In this document: positions 37,231 through 46,512 of the stretch, in pieces
Numbering within the stretch: the first letter of the stretch is position 1
Layout of the letters: the number at the start of each line of letters is the position of its first letter
Assembly: GCA_963757155.1 (NCBI GenBank)
Contig: CAVWQS010000009.1
Span: 248,001-312,000, forward strand
Reading direction: 5' to 3'
Origin: DASXQK01 sp963757155
GTDB taxonomy: Bacteria > Pseudomonadota > Alphaproteobacteria > Dongiales > Dongiaceae
DNA: 64,000 nt
Position numbers and translations under genes: made by a program
Notes under the pieces: model-generated
Databases searched by the model: none
What the model was told of the DNA's origin: nothing
Seen by the model: only the letters and a program-made list of their open reading frames with translations

Positions 37231-37439
37231 ATTCTTCCGATTTAGCCTATTGCAGGGAACACCTGGCCGATCCCAAGGGTTGCCGCATCAAGACAAATTT
37301 CATGACCGCAGCCTGCATGGATCGGCGGATCTTTCCCTTCACCGGCCAATGCCTTGACAGCAATGGCACCCGCATGGTCGGTTGCCGGGCAGTCGCACGA
37401 GCCTGTCATCAATCATACGGGACGGCAAGGCGCGGATGA
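37218..37439 (+). CDS. Possible small cysteine-rich protein coupled to the SrfA-like gene
   Basis: A 73-residue frame begins at ATG 37218, inside the first codons of the divergent protease, and ends at TGA 37437-37439, which overlaps the ATG of the next gene as ATGA. It has six or more Cys spaced through about 60 residues (AYCREH, KGCRI, TAACMD, TGQCLD, VGCRA, RACHQ) and no signal peptide. The junction suggests translational coupling, but the start overlap is awkward. A shorter start at 37302 is possible. Function unknown. Confidence 0.4.
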   Translation: MPQAYSSDLAYCREHLADPKGCRIKTNFMTAACMDRRIFPFTGQCLDSNGTRMVGCRAVARACHQSYGTARRG

Positions 37440-39008
37440 CTCTCGTCACCTCCACCCATCTCTCCGGCCTGCGCCCCCTCGGCGTCGGCAGCCAGCAGGT
37501 CATCGACGGTTACCCCCAGCTGGTGCGGGTGATCGAAAGCCGCCTGGGCGCCCCGGTGGCCGGGCTCTTCGCCCGGCCGGAGCGCCGCTCCGATCCCTCC
37601 TGGATCGACTGGCACAGCGCCTATGAAGGCCCCGTCGTACCCCTCGCCGAGATCCCCCCGGAGCGCCGGGCCGCCGTGGAGGCGACGGTTGGGGATATCC
37701 TGGCCCGCGTCAGGGCCCTGGCGGAGAGCCTGCAGCAAGGCGACGGCAGCTCGCAATTCTTTGGGGATGTGCTCGCCCGTGCGGCCATCAACCCCGGCCC
37801 CGATAGCATCTATCTGGTGGGCGAGCATCCGGTGCTCGTGCTTTGGGGCTTCGAGGCGGAGAGCCGGATGCCGGTCTTCGTCCCGCCGGCCGCACCAGCC
37901 ACGGCCGCGGCCGGCGCCACCGATCTGGGGGCGCTTGCGATTGGCCGCGCCGCCGGGCAGAGCTGGTGGGCCGCGCTCTGGCGCTGGCTCCTCCTGCTCC
38001 TCATGCTGGCGCTCCTGATCCTGCTCCTGCTCAAATCATGCACGCCTTTGGCGCCCCTGGTGGTGGATCGCCAGGACAAGGCGCCGGATCTGACGGGTGA
38101 CATCGCGGCAGCCGACCGGGACGCCGACCGGCGCGCGGAAGAGCTGAAATCCCTCCAGGCGCTGCGCGACCGCCAGCTGGCGACCTGCATCCTGCCCACC
38201 CCACCCCCCACCGTCCCGGCGCAGATCGAGCCGGCGGTGCCGCCGGTGACCCCGCCGAAGGTCGCCCAGAACTCCGCCAAACACGCCGCCCAAGCTGCCG
38301 CCCTTGGCCGCTTTGCCGCCGCTGCCGGCGATCCCCAAGACGCCGCCGGCCAAACCGCCCCAGGTCGCCGCGAAACCGCCCGACACGACCACGCCGCCGG
38401 CCACCACGAAGCCGAAGCCGGCGAGCTGCGTGCCCCAGCGCATGCCTCATGACGCGCCGGAGGTGGTCATGGTCGTCGACGGGTCCGGCAGCATGGGCGA
38501 GCGGTGGGCCGGAACGGGGTCACGCCTGGACGCCGCCAAGCGCTCCATCGGCCAGTTCGTCGACGGGCTGCCCAACGATGTGGATGTCGCCTTGATCGAG
38601 TTCGGCGGCTGCAACAATATCCAACGGGATTCCTTCTACAGCCCGCCCCAGCGGGGCGTGCTGAAGGGACGGGTGAACGGGCTGCAGCCCATGAACGGAA
38701 CGCCCTTGGGGCTATCGGTGGAGCGCGCGGGCCGCATCATCTCCAGCAAGCGGCCCGGGATCATCGTCGTGGTCTCCGACGGCGCCGACACCTGTCACGG
38801 CGATCCCTGCGCCGCCGCCCAGGCCATCGCCGCCGCCAAGCCGAATGTGCATATCAACGTGATCAGTATAGGCGGGGAAACCAACGGCGCCGCCCAGTGC
38901 ATGGCGCAATCGACAGGCGGCCATGTGTACCAGCCCGGCAACGCCATCGAGATGGAAAAGGCAATAAGGCAGGCCAGCGGCGAGCCTGATGTGCGGCTAT
39001 GCCAATAG
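37436..39008 (+). pseudogene. SrfA-like membrane protein with C-terminal vWA domain, frameshifted in linker
   Basis: Starts MTLVTSTHLSGLRPLG. The N-terminal ~150 residues match the N-terminus of the next gene (QVIDGYPQLVRVIESRLG, IDWHSAYEG, a ... EHPVLVLWGFE segment) and, from general knowledge, SrfA. One membrane helix (LLLLLMLALLILLLL) follows about residue 185. A Pro-rich linker then moves to the +1 frame between about 38250 and 38304. The vWA domain carries MIDAS residues in VVMVVDGSGSMG and ends at 39008, ten bases into the next gene. The intact protein would place vWA in the periplasm. It is the second gene of the locus if the small ORF is real. Confidence 0.78.
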
Positions 39009-40564
39009 ACGTTGCCGGCCCCCTGCTTCTCACCACCCGGCCCGAGGGCTATCGCCCGCTCGGATTCGGCGGCGAACCTATTCACGCCGCCTATCGCAAG
39101 CTGGTGGCGGTGATCGAGAGCCGGCTGGGTCCCGAGGCGGCCCGCTATCTGGCCCGGCCGGAGGTCGACGAAGCGACTCACAGCATCGGCTGGCATGCCC
39201 CCTGCGAAGGCCCGGTCCGGCGCTGGAGCCAGCTCTCGCTCGAGGAGCAGGCTGCCATGGCCACAGCCTTCACCAATCTGCAGGCCCGGCTCGGGAATCT
39301 GGCCATCGAGCTGGAGAAGGCGGGTGCGGCCGGCGGGGCGAAGGAGAATTTCGGCCATGCCCTGCGCCTGGCCCTGCGCTCCCCCGGCCTCGACTATCTA
39401 TTCTTCGTCGGCGACCAGCCGGTGCTGACCGCCTGGGGATCGGAGACGGGTTCGGGCGGCTTCGACAGCCTGGCCTTCGACCCCAAGGCGCCGGGACGCG
39501 CCGTGGCGACGGGACCCGTCATCGAGGCGGCGGCCCTGCGCAGCGGGTCCTCCTGGTGGCGATGGCTGCTCTGGCTCCTCGGCCTCCTGCTCCTGCTTCT
39601 ATTGCTGCTGTTTTTCCTCAGGTCCTGCCTGAACGTGCCCGTTCCGCTGGTCGACAAGATCCTGCCCGATAAGCTGCTCCCGGCGCCCGTGGTCCCGCCG
39701 GAAACGCCGCCAGCCGGCACGACGACCCCTGTGCCGAATGGCACGACGACCCTCGAGCCGAATGGCACGACGACCCTCGAGCCAAACGGCACGACAACCG
39801 TCGTGCCCGGCGGCCCCGTCGTCGGGCCAGGCGATGGATCGGCGGTGCCCGGGGCCGAGGGCGGCACGGTAGGCACGGAAGGGGCGGTACCAGGGGGAGC
39901 GGAGAGCGGGACCACGCCTCCCGCCGGCACCATGCCGCCCGAGGGGACGGCCCCTGCGGAGGGAGCGACCCCGCCGGAAGGATCGACCAACCCGCCGCCG
40001 GCCGGCACGGAGCCGAACAACCCCGCCGGTACGCCGCCGGCGCCCGAAAACCCGGCCGGGACGCCACCGAACCCGGATTCTTCCCAAGCCCAGACCCCGG
40101 GATCGCCGCCTCAGCCGCCCGGTGCCGAACCCCCGACCCTGAAGCCGCCGTCCGATCAATCTTCAACCAACGGCAACAATCCGCCGGCTGAAACGTTGAA
40201 GATTCCACAACCTGGCAGCAACAGCCAGGGTCTCGGATTCCTGCAAGGCGAGTGGAAGTCCAAAACCAACCTCTACGATCGGGCCACCGGAAAGCCCCTC
40301 ACCCAGACCTACAGCTTCGACAAACAAGGCAAAGGGACCGTCACGATCTACCGGGCCGATTCCAGCCAATGCAAAGGCGAGGCGCGCGCGCAGATGACAG
40401 CGAATGGTGGGGTGCGGATCCAGGATACCGGGCCCGTGGTCTGTCCGGACGGTACGACTTATGCGCCGTCGGTGACCCAATGCGAGCGGGGCAAGACGGG
40501 TGAGGCGACCTGCACGGGCGTGAACAAGGCCGGCTCGACCTATCATGTCGAGATCGCGCGATAA
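38999..40564 (+). CDS. srfA: SrfA-family membrane protein
   Basis: A 521-residue protein. The N-terminal domain (about 1-160) is homologous to that of the preceding gene (IHAAYRKLVAVIESRLG, WHAPCEGPVRRWSQLSLEEQ, GLDYLFFVGDQPVLTAWGSE). One membrane helix follows (LLLLLLLLFFLR, about 190). A long Thr/Pro/Gly linker contains a 24-bp tandem repeat. The C-terminal ~110 residues (LGFLQGEWKSKTNLYDRATG ... STYHVEIAR) resemble the Salmonella SrfA C-terminal domain. It overlaps the preceding gene by ten bases. In known Srf loci SrfA, SrfB and SrfC are adjacent, as here. Name assigned by order and motifs. Confidence 0.7.
   Translation: MPIDVAGPLLLTTRPEGYRPLGFGGEPIHAAYRKLVAVIESRLGPEAARYLARPEVDEATHSIGWHAPCEGPVRRWSQLSLEEQAAMATAFTNLQARLGNLAIELEKAGAAGGAKENFGHALRLALRSPGLDYLFFVGDQPVLTAWGSETGSGGFDSLAFDPKAPGRAVATGPVIEAAALRSGSSWWRWLLWLLGLLLLLLLLLFFLRSCLNVPVPLVDKILPDKLLPAPVVPPETPPAGTTTPVPNGTTTLEPNGTTTLEPNGTTTVVPGGPVVGPGDGSAVPGAEGGTVGTEGAVPGGAESGTTPPAGTMPPEGTAPAEGATPPEGSTNPPPAGTEPNNPAGTPPAPENPAGTPPNPDSSQAQTPGSPPQPPGAEPPTLKPPSDQSSTNGNNPPAETLKIPQPGSNSQGLGFLQGEWKSKTNLYDRATGKPLTQTYSFDKQGKGTVTIYRADSSQCKGEARAQMTANGGVRIQDTGPVVCPDGTTYAPSVTQCERGKTGEATCTGVNKAGSTYHVEIAR
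39716..39811. repeat. Four tandem 24-bp units (TTT-x-x-P-N-G)
   Basis: Four copies of a 24-bp unit (39716-39739, 39740-39763, 39764-39787, 39788-39811) encode the peptide series GTTTPVPN, GTTTLEPN, GTTTLEPN, GTTTVVPG. It is part of the disordered periplasmic linker of the SrfA-like protein. The repeat could change length by slippage. The fourth unit is the most divergent. Confidence 0.9.
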
Positions 40565-40693
40565 GCTTCTGCGCGGCGTCTTTCCTGCCGTGGTCGCCTT
40601 GCGCGGCCCCGGGCTTTCTGACAATGATTCCGCTTCTTCGGCCGGCTTGTGGCACAACACGGCTGCGGGCGAACGAGGTTTTATCGGGCCCCC

Positions 40694-43600
40694 ATGACCA
40701 TCAAAGAGCCGCTGCGTCACCACTCCCGGACGGTCACCGTCATTCCCCATAGCGGGATTCAATTCCTGGATTTCCGCATCAATTCCAAAGGGAGCGGCGT
40801 GCCCCGCGAATGGGGCTGCTATGACGTGACCACGAAGGAAGGAATCAAGAAGCCGGCGGCACCAGGGGTCACCGAGTTCTGTCTGGTGCGGCGCGATGAA
40901 GAGCCGCTCCAGCGCGAGACCGCCGCCCTTCCCGTCAAATACAGCCTGGGGCCGCGCGAAGTCTTCGAGATGTTCGAGCGCCGGTGGGTCCCGATCCCCC
41001 TCTTCCGCCGCGTCGGCCAGGGCTTCTTCAACGGCCCGACGAATTGGGCCCGTGCGCGGCTCATTCCCCTGCCCGCGCCGGATGCGGAGGGAAACGACTA
41101 CCACCTGGTGCTGGCCCTCGACACCAATCTCATGCCCTTTACCGAGGGGCGCCCCTATCTGGCGCCCTCCGGCCGGGATGCCGAGGCGGGTCTCGTCTTC
41201 TCCCTCGCCAATCGGCTGGATGCGGTGAACTGGTTTCTGGGCGAGGAATGGGTGCGGCTCTGGATCGATGAGCTCTTCCGCGAGATGCTGGAGCATCGCC
41301 AGAGCCGGCGGGTCGGACGCCGCCGCGTCGATCCCGTCAGCGAGACGGATATCGCCGAGGAGTTGGCCGGCACCGGCCCCGCGGAGCCGCTGCTGCGCTA
41401 CGCGGCCTTACTCGATCTTCTCGATCGGACCGAAACCCTGCCGGAAAGCTTTCGCCTGGTGGATGTCTCCTCCAAGCGGGGCCAGCGCTACATCGATTGC
41501 GATCTGATCCTCGATGTCGGCAATTCCCGGACCTGCGGGCTGGTGGTCGAGCGCGAGGGCAGCCGCGCCGATCTCGGCCGCGCGGCCAAGCTCGAGCTCC
41601 GCGACCTGTCATCGCCGCTGCAAGTCTATAGCGACCCTTTCGAATCCCGGGTCGAGTTCGCCCGCGTCACCTTCGGCAAGAACCATCTCTCCCATCGCTC
41701 GGGGCGCAGCGATGCCTTCGAATGGCCGACGCTTGCCCGCGTCGGGGACGAAGCGGCAAGGCTCGCCGGTCTCAGGGTCGGCAATGAGGGCAATACGGGG
41801 ATGTCGAGCCCCAAGCGCTATCTCTGGTCGCAGGAGCCGACGAAACAGCCCTGGCGGCTGAACTACCATAGCGCCGGCGGCGATACCGAGCCGTTCGCCG
41901 CGCAGGGACCCTTTGCCGTCCTCATCAACGATCTGGGCGAGCCGCTGCATCTGCTGGCGGACGACAATCCCAACAAGCTGCCGGCCATGGATCCCCGCTA
42001 TTCCCGCAGCAGCCTCTTCATGTTTGCTTTGGTGGAGATTTTCCTCCACGCCATCACCATGATCAATTCGCCGGGCCACCGGCTGCAGCAGCCGAACTCC
42101 GAGAATCCCCGGCGGCTGGCCCGCATCATCATGACGATTCCCTCGGCCCTCTCTTTGGCCGAGCGCCGGATCCTGAACACCCGCGCCCATGCCGCCCGCG
42201 ATCTCGCCTATCGGCTGCTGCGCATGATCGGCGGCGAGGATATGCCGCCCCCCGAAGACGCCGCCTCAGCGGCCGCGGCGAGCGCCGAGCCGGCGAAGGC
42301 CAATGTCGATCTGCCGCAGATCCTGTTCGAATGGGACGAAGCCAGCGCGACCCAGGCGGTCTACATGTACACTCAGATCGCCCGGAATTTTGCCGGCCAT
42401 GCCGGCGCCTTCTTCGACGTCATGCGCCGGGCCGACAACACCACGCCGAAATCGCTCCGCGTCGCCACCCTCGATATCGGCGGCGGCACCACGGATCTCG
42501 TGGTCATCGACTATCGCTATGACGGCGCCGGCGCCAATACGACCATCTTTCCCGAGCAGCTCTTTCGCGAAGGCTTCAGCATCGCCGGGGACGACGTCGT
42601 CCTCCATGTGATCCAGGAGCATGTCCTGGGGCCCATCGAGGATGCAGCCGAGGCGGCGGGCGTGCCGTCGGGGAGTGCCACGATCGCCGAGCTCTTCGGG
42701 GGCAATCGCGCCGGACAGGGCGTAGCCTGGGAGGTTCGCCGCCAGCAATTCGCCGTCCAGATCGCCCAGCCCATCGCGCTGCGCATGCTCTCGCGCTACG
42801 AAGCCTCGGAGGAAAGCGGCGACCGGACCGCCCAGACCTTCGGCTTTCCCGAGCTCTTCGCCGAGGGCAAGGCGCCGAGCCCCACCATCCTCGCCTGGGT
42901 CAATGACGAGATCGCGCGGCGCGGCGGGACCGGCTTCGACCTCAGCCACGTAAAGTTCACCGTCGATTTCGGCCATCTCGAGCGCACGGTGCGCAGCGTG
43001 CTGCAGCCGATGCTGGAGGTCTTGTCGGAGATCATCTGGCGCTATCGCACCGATGTCGTGCTCGTCTCGGGCCGGCCCTCGCGCCTGCCCGCCATTCACG
43101 AATGCCTGCGCGAGGCCCTGCCGATGTACAACGGCCGGATCATCCCGCTGCATCATTTCCACGTGGGCCATTGGTACCCCTTCCGGGATTTCCAAGCCCG
43201 GATCGACGATCCCAAGACCACGGCCGCGGTGGGCGCCATGGTCAGCGTGCTGGCCGAGGGCGGCATCGAGGGCTTCAATCTGCGCGGCGACAAGATGCGC
43301 CATCTGAAATCGACGGCGCGCTATATCGGCAAGCTGGACGGCAGCGGCCGCATCCCGGCGGAGGATACCTATTATTCGGATCTGGACCTCGACGATCCGG
43401 ATCGCGAGCTGCCCGACAACAGCTTCGATTTCCGCGGCGTGATGGCGCTGGGCTTCCGCCAGTTTCCCAATGCCTGGTGGCCGGCGACCCGCCTCTACAC
43501 CCTGGACTATGTGAGCGATCAGGAGCGCGCGCGGCTGAACGCCATGACGCCCATCTCCGTCAGGCTCGCGCGCCGGCGCCAGCGCCAGGACAAGCTGAGC

Positions 43601-43741
43601 GAGGATCTGATCATCGAGGAGGCCCGCAGCTCGCCGGACAGCGGCGCCAAGCAGGTCAAGGGCTCGCTGGCCCTCAAGCTCCAGACCCTCCCCGACAGCG
43701 AGGGTTACTGGCTCGATACCGGCATCCTTCGGCAAAGTTAG
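40694..43741 (+). CDS. srfB: Virulence factor SrfB-family ATPase-like protein
   Basis: A 1015-residue protein of the SrfB family. I recognise the start (IPHSGIQFLDFRI ... PREWGCY). Two phosphate motifs of the actin/Hsp70 (ASKHA) fold are visible: DVGNSRTCGLVVE at about 274 and TLDIGGGTTDLVVIDY at about 594, with a likely adenosine motif VLVSGRPSRLPAIHECL near 790. This suggests ATP binding and a cytosolic chaperone or assembly role. No signal peptide or membrane helix. The ATG at 40694 is preferred over a TTG at 40649. It is 129 bases after the SrfA-like gene and 14 bases before SrfC. Confidence 0.83.
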   Translation: MTIKEPLRHHSRTVTVIPHSGIQFLDFRINSKGSGVPREWGCYDVTTKEGIKKPAAPGVTEFCLVRRDEEPLQRETAALPVKYSLGPREVFEMFERRWVPIPLFRRVGQGFFNGPTNWARARLIPLPAPDAEGNDYHLVLALDTNLMPFTEGRPYLAPSGRDAEAGLVFSLANRLDAVNWFLGEEWVRLWIDELFREMLEHRQSRRVGRRRVDPVSETDIAEELAGTGPAEPLLRYAALLDLLDRTETLPESFRLVDVSSKRGQRYIDCDLILDVGNSRTCGLVVEREGSRADLGRAAKLELRDLSSPLQVYSDPFESRVEFARVTFGKNHLSHRSGRSDAFEWPTLARVGDEAARLAGLRVGNEGNTGMSSPKRYLWSQEPTKQPWRLNYHSAGGDTEPFAAQGPFAVLINDLGEPLHLLADDNPNKLPAMDPRYSRSSLFMFALVEIFLHAITMINSPGHRLQQPNSENPRRLARIIMTIPSALSLAERRILNTRAHAARDLAYRLLRMIGGEDMPPPEDAASAAAASAEPAKANVDLPQILFEWDEASATQAVYMYTQIARNFAGHAGAFFDVMRRADNTTPKSLRVATLDIGGGTTDLVVIDYRYDGAGANTTIFPEQLFREGFSIAGDDVVLHVIQEHVLGPIEDAAEAAGVPSGSATIAELFGGNRAGQGVAWEVRRQQFAVQIAQPIALRMLSRYEASEESGDRTAQTFGFPELFAEGKAPSPTILAWVNDEIARRGGTGFDLSHVKFTVDFGHLERTVRSVLQPMLEVLSEIIWRYRTDVVLVSGRPSRLPAIHECLREALPMYNGRIIPLHHFHVGHWYPFRDFQARIDDPKTTAAVGAMVSVLAEGGIEGFNLRGDKMRHLKSTARYIGKLDGSGRIPAEDTYYSDLDLDDPDRELPDNSFDFRGVMALGFRQFPNAWWPATRLYTLDYVSDQERARLNAMTPISVRLARRRQRQDKLSEDLIIEEARSSPDSGAKQVKGSLALKLQTLPDSEGYWLDTGILRQS

Positions 43742-43755
43742 GAAAGGACGACTGA

Positions 43756-46512
43756 ATGGCAGACGAGGCGCTTGCCCGCGCCGCCCGGGATCTCGGCGGC
43801 GCCGCCGTCGATGCCCGGCATTGGGTGGCGGAGGTCCAGGCGAACGCCCCGCGGGTGGCGAGCGAGGCGCTGTCGCTGGTCGACGGTGCGCGGCGCATCG
43901 AGAGTGCGGCCGGCAAGCTGGAGCGCGCCGCGGCCCGGCGCATGTGCATCGGCGTCTTCGGCCCCAGCCAGTCCGGTAAATCCTATCTCGTTTCCAGCCT
44001 GTGCAAGCCGCCGCCGGGCTCCTCCGCCGGCAAGGATACGGTGATTGCCGAATTCGACGGGCAGGAGCTGGATTTCCTGAAGGAGATCAACCCGCCCGGC
44101 GACAAGGAATCGACGGGCCTCGTCACCCGTCTCTCGACCCGGCGCCGGGAAACCCCGCCCGGCTATCCGGTCTCCCTGCAGCTCCTGTCGGAGACGGAAC
44201 TCGTCCGGGTCTTCGCCAACAGCTACCTCTGCGATTTCGACGCCAACCGGCTGGAGTTCGATCCGCCGGTGCCCGGCCCCAACGAGGTCCGCGATCTACT
44301 GAATGAACTGCAACGGACTTCCGGCGGCGCGGTCATCGCCCCCCATCTCGACGACCAGACGATCTTCGAGCTTGGGGAATATTTCACCCGCAACTTCCCC
44401 ACCCGGACGAGCTGGCTGGCCAGCGAGTATTGGAGCTTCGCCCAGCAGAACGCGGGGCGGCTTTCCCTGCCCGACCGCGCCCGCCTCTTCAGCGTGCTCT
44501 GGGGCGGCATCAAGGAATTCACCGAACTCTATCTCCGGCTGACGGCGGCCCTCGCGCAGCTCGATTTCGCGCCCACCGCCTTCGCCACCATGGATGCCAT
44601 CCAGCCGCGCGATCGCAGCATCATCGATGTCGACCGCATCAAGCTCGAGCTCGGCACACCCGATGACGATCGCGACCTGGTGAAGGTGGTCGGGATCGGC
44701 CCGGGCATCCGGCGCGAGGCGCCGCTGCCGCGCGCGGTGCTCTGCGCCCTGGTGGCCGAGCTCCACATCACCTTGAAGAACCCGACCTGGCCGATCTTCG
44801 ACGCCGTCGACCTGCTCGATTTTCCGGGCGCCCGCTCGCGCGAGAAGTACAGCAACATCAACGACAAGGCCGAGAGCGAGAAGGATCGGGCGCGCCGCCC
44901 GCGGGAGCTCTTCATCCGCGGCAAGATCGCCGTCCTCTTCCAGCGCTATACGGAAGAGCTGGAGCTGACCTCCCTGCTGCTCTGCATGCCCGGCGGCACC
45001 GCCGAGGTTAAGGATCTGGGCCTGCTGGTGCGGGAATGGATCTTCGCCACCCATGGCGAAACCCCGGCCGAGCGGCGCGAGCAGCGCAATGCCCTCTTCC
45101 TCGTGCTGACGAAATCCGATCTCGACTTCATCCGCAAGGATGGCGAAGACGAGGAATCGCGCCAGAAGCGATGGTACCGGCGCATTTTCGCCTCGATGAT
45201 CGAGCTCTATCAGCGCGACATGTGGCTCGACGATTGGAACGGCCGGCCTTTCGACAATGCGCTCTGGCTGCGCAATCCCAGCATCGAGCAGAACCATCTG
45301 GTGACCTACAAGACCACGATCCGCGATGGACGCGAGGTCGCGATCGAGCCCAGGGTCGAGACGGGAGTTGCCCCTACGATCATTGGCGAACTGCCAAAGC
45401 TCCGGTCCTATTTTCTCCAGGACCAGATCGTGATCCCCTATTTCCGGGAGCCCGCCAAGGCCTTCGATGCGCTTCTGACGCTCAACGACGGCGGCGTCTC
45501 CTATATCGTCGAGCAGGTCTCGGCGGCTTGCGATCCCGCCGTCAAGCTCGAGCAGATCCGCCGGCGCCTTCTGCGCCAGGCCAGCCTGCTGGTCCAGCAA
45601 TTCGCCCGCTTCTACGATGCCGGTGCGCTGGGCAGCCGGGATGAGACGCTGAAGCGCTCGCTCGCCACCGTGAATGCCGTCGGCGCCTCGATCCGCACCG
45701 AGGACGGCTATCGCGCCATGGGGCATTTCATCGCCGCCTTGTCGGCGCAGGAGAACGCCTTCTACGAGCTCTATCTGGACGTGGCCAGTCTGTCGGGTGT
45801 CGAGGAAACCGACAAAGGTGCCAGCGCGCTGACCCGCGGCCCCGGCCCCGCCAATCTCCTCGATGTCTTCGCCGAGCTGGAGACCAACGGGCAGGAGCCC
45901 CTGGAGTTGAATTCGAGCCGGGGCACGGCGGCGATCTTCGCCCACCGGGCGGTGCAGACCTGGATCCGCGATCTCAGGCAATTCGCGGCGGATGAGACGG
46001 ATCCGCGCCGGCGCCATCTCGATCGCGATTCGGCGGAACATCTGGCCGAGCAGCTGATCGGCGCCATCCATCGTCTCGGGGTGGCCGCGGCGATCGCCCG
46101 CGAAGTGGGCGCGCTGATGTCGGTCTCGGCGAGCTGGGAGGCAGGTGCTGCGCTCGCCGCCTGCATCGCCGCCAACCGGATCAACGATGTGGTGGGATTT
46201 CTCGGCTATGGCGATCGGCCGGAGGGCGAGCGGCCCCCGGTGCCGCCGGCGCCGCGCACGCCCATCCGGCGGGCCTTCCGGCCGCCCGAACCCTTTCCCA
46301 TGTTCCCGATCCTGGGCGACAAGGCCCGGCCCATCGCCACCGACTTCGCCATCGACTGGATGGCCTCCTTCATCCAGACATCGGTGGACAATATCGGCCA
46401 TGCCCATGGACGGGATATCAGCCCCGAGCAGAATGCCGCGCTGGGACGGATCATCGAGCGGGCCCGGCTTGACGCCAAGCTTACCGCGGCCGGCGCGAGT
46501 ACCCCGCGATGA
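43756..46512 (+). CDS. srfC: Virulence factor SrfC-family GTPase-like protein
   Basis: A 918-residue protein, probably cytosolic or membrane-associated. The G1 P-loop is GPSQSGKS at 69-76, a G3-like DFPG lies near 356 and a G4-like TKSD lies near 450. These positions point to a large P-loop GTPase of dynamin-like or septin-like layout. The C-terminal half is helical. The ribosome-binding site (GGAAAGGA) fits the ATG at 43756. The next gene starts within its stop (ATGA). SrfC names come from family resemblance, and the function in this organism is unknown. Confidence 0.8.
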   Translation: MADEALARAARDLGGAAVDARHWVAEVQANAPRVASEALSLVDGARRIESAAGKLERAAARRMCIGVFGPSQSGKSYLVSSLCKPPPGSSAGKDTVIAEFDGQELDFLKEINPPGDKESTGLVTRLSTRRRETPPGYPVSLQLLSETELVRVFANSYLCDFDANRLEFDPPVPGPNEVRDLLNELQRTSGGAVIAPHLDDQTIFELGEYFTRNFPTRTSWLASEYWSFAQQNAGRLSLPDRARLFSVLWGGIKEFTELYLRLTAALAQLDFAPTAFATMDAIQPRDRSIIDVDRIKLELGTPDDDRDLVKVVGIGPGIRREAPLPRAVLCALVAELHITLKNPTWPIFDAVDLLDFPGARSREKYSNINDKAESEKDRARRPRELFIRGKIAVLFQRYTEELELTSLLLCMPGGTAEVKDLGLLVREWIFATHGETPAERREQRNALFLVLTKSDLDFIRKDGEDEESRQKRWYRRIFASMIELYQRDMWLDDWNGRPFDNALWLRNPSIEQNHLVTYKTTIRDGREVAIEPRVETGVAPTIIGELPKLRSYFLQDQIVIPYFREPAKAFDALLTLNDGGVSYIVEQVSAACDPAVKLEQIRRRLLRQASLLVQQFARFYDAGALGSRDETLKRSLATVNAVGASIRTEDGYRAMGHFIAALSAQENAFYELYLDVASLSGVEETDKGASALTRGPGPANLLDVFAELETNGQEPLELNSSRGTAAIFAHRAVQTWIRDLRQFAADETDPRRRHLDRDSAEHLAEQLIGAIHRLGVAAAIAREVGALMSVSASWEAGAALAACIAANRINDVVGFLGYGDRPEGERPPVPPAPRTPIRRAFRPPEPFPMFPILGDKARPIATDFAIDWMASFIQTSVDNIGHAHGRDISPEQNAALGRIIERARLDAKLTAAGASTPR

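Noticed and set aside
44296..46407. Very long open frame on the minus strand (about 700 codons)
   Set aside because: It lies fully antisense to srfC. Its composition is the Arg/Gly/Ala/Leu-rich type of shadow frames in high-GC DNA, and no domain can be read.
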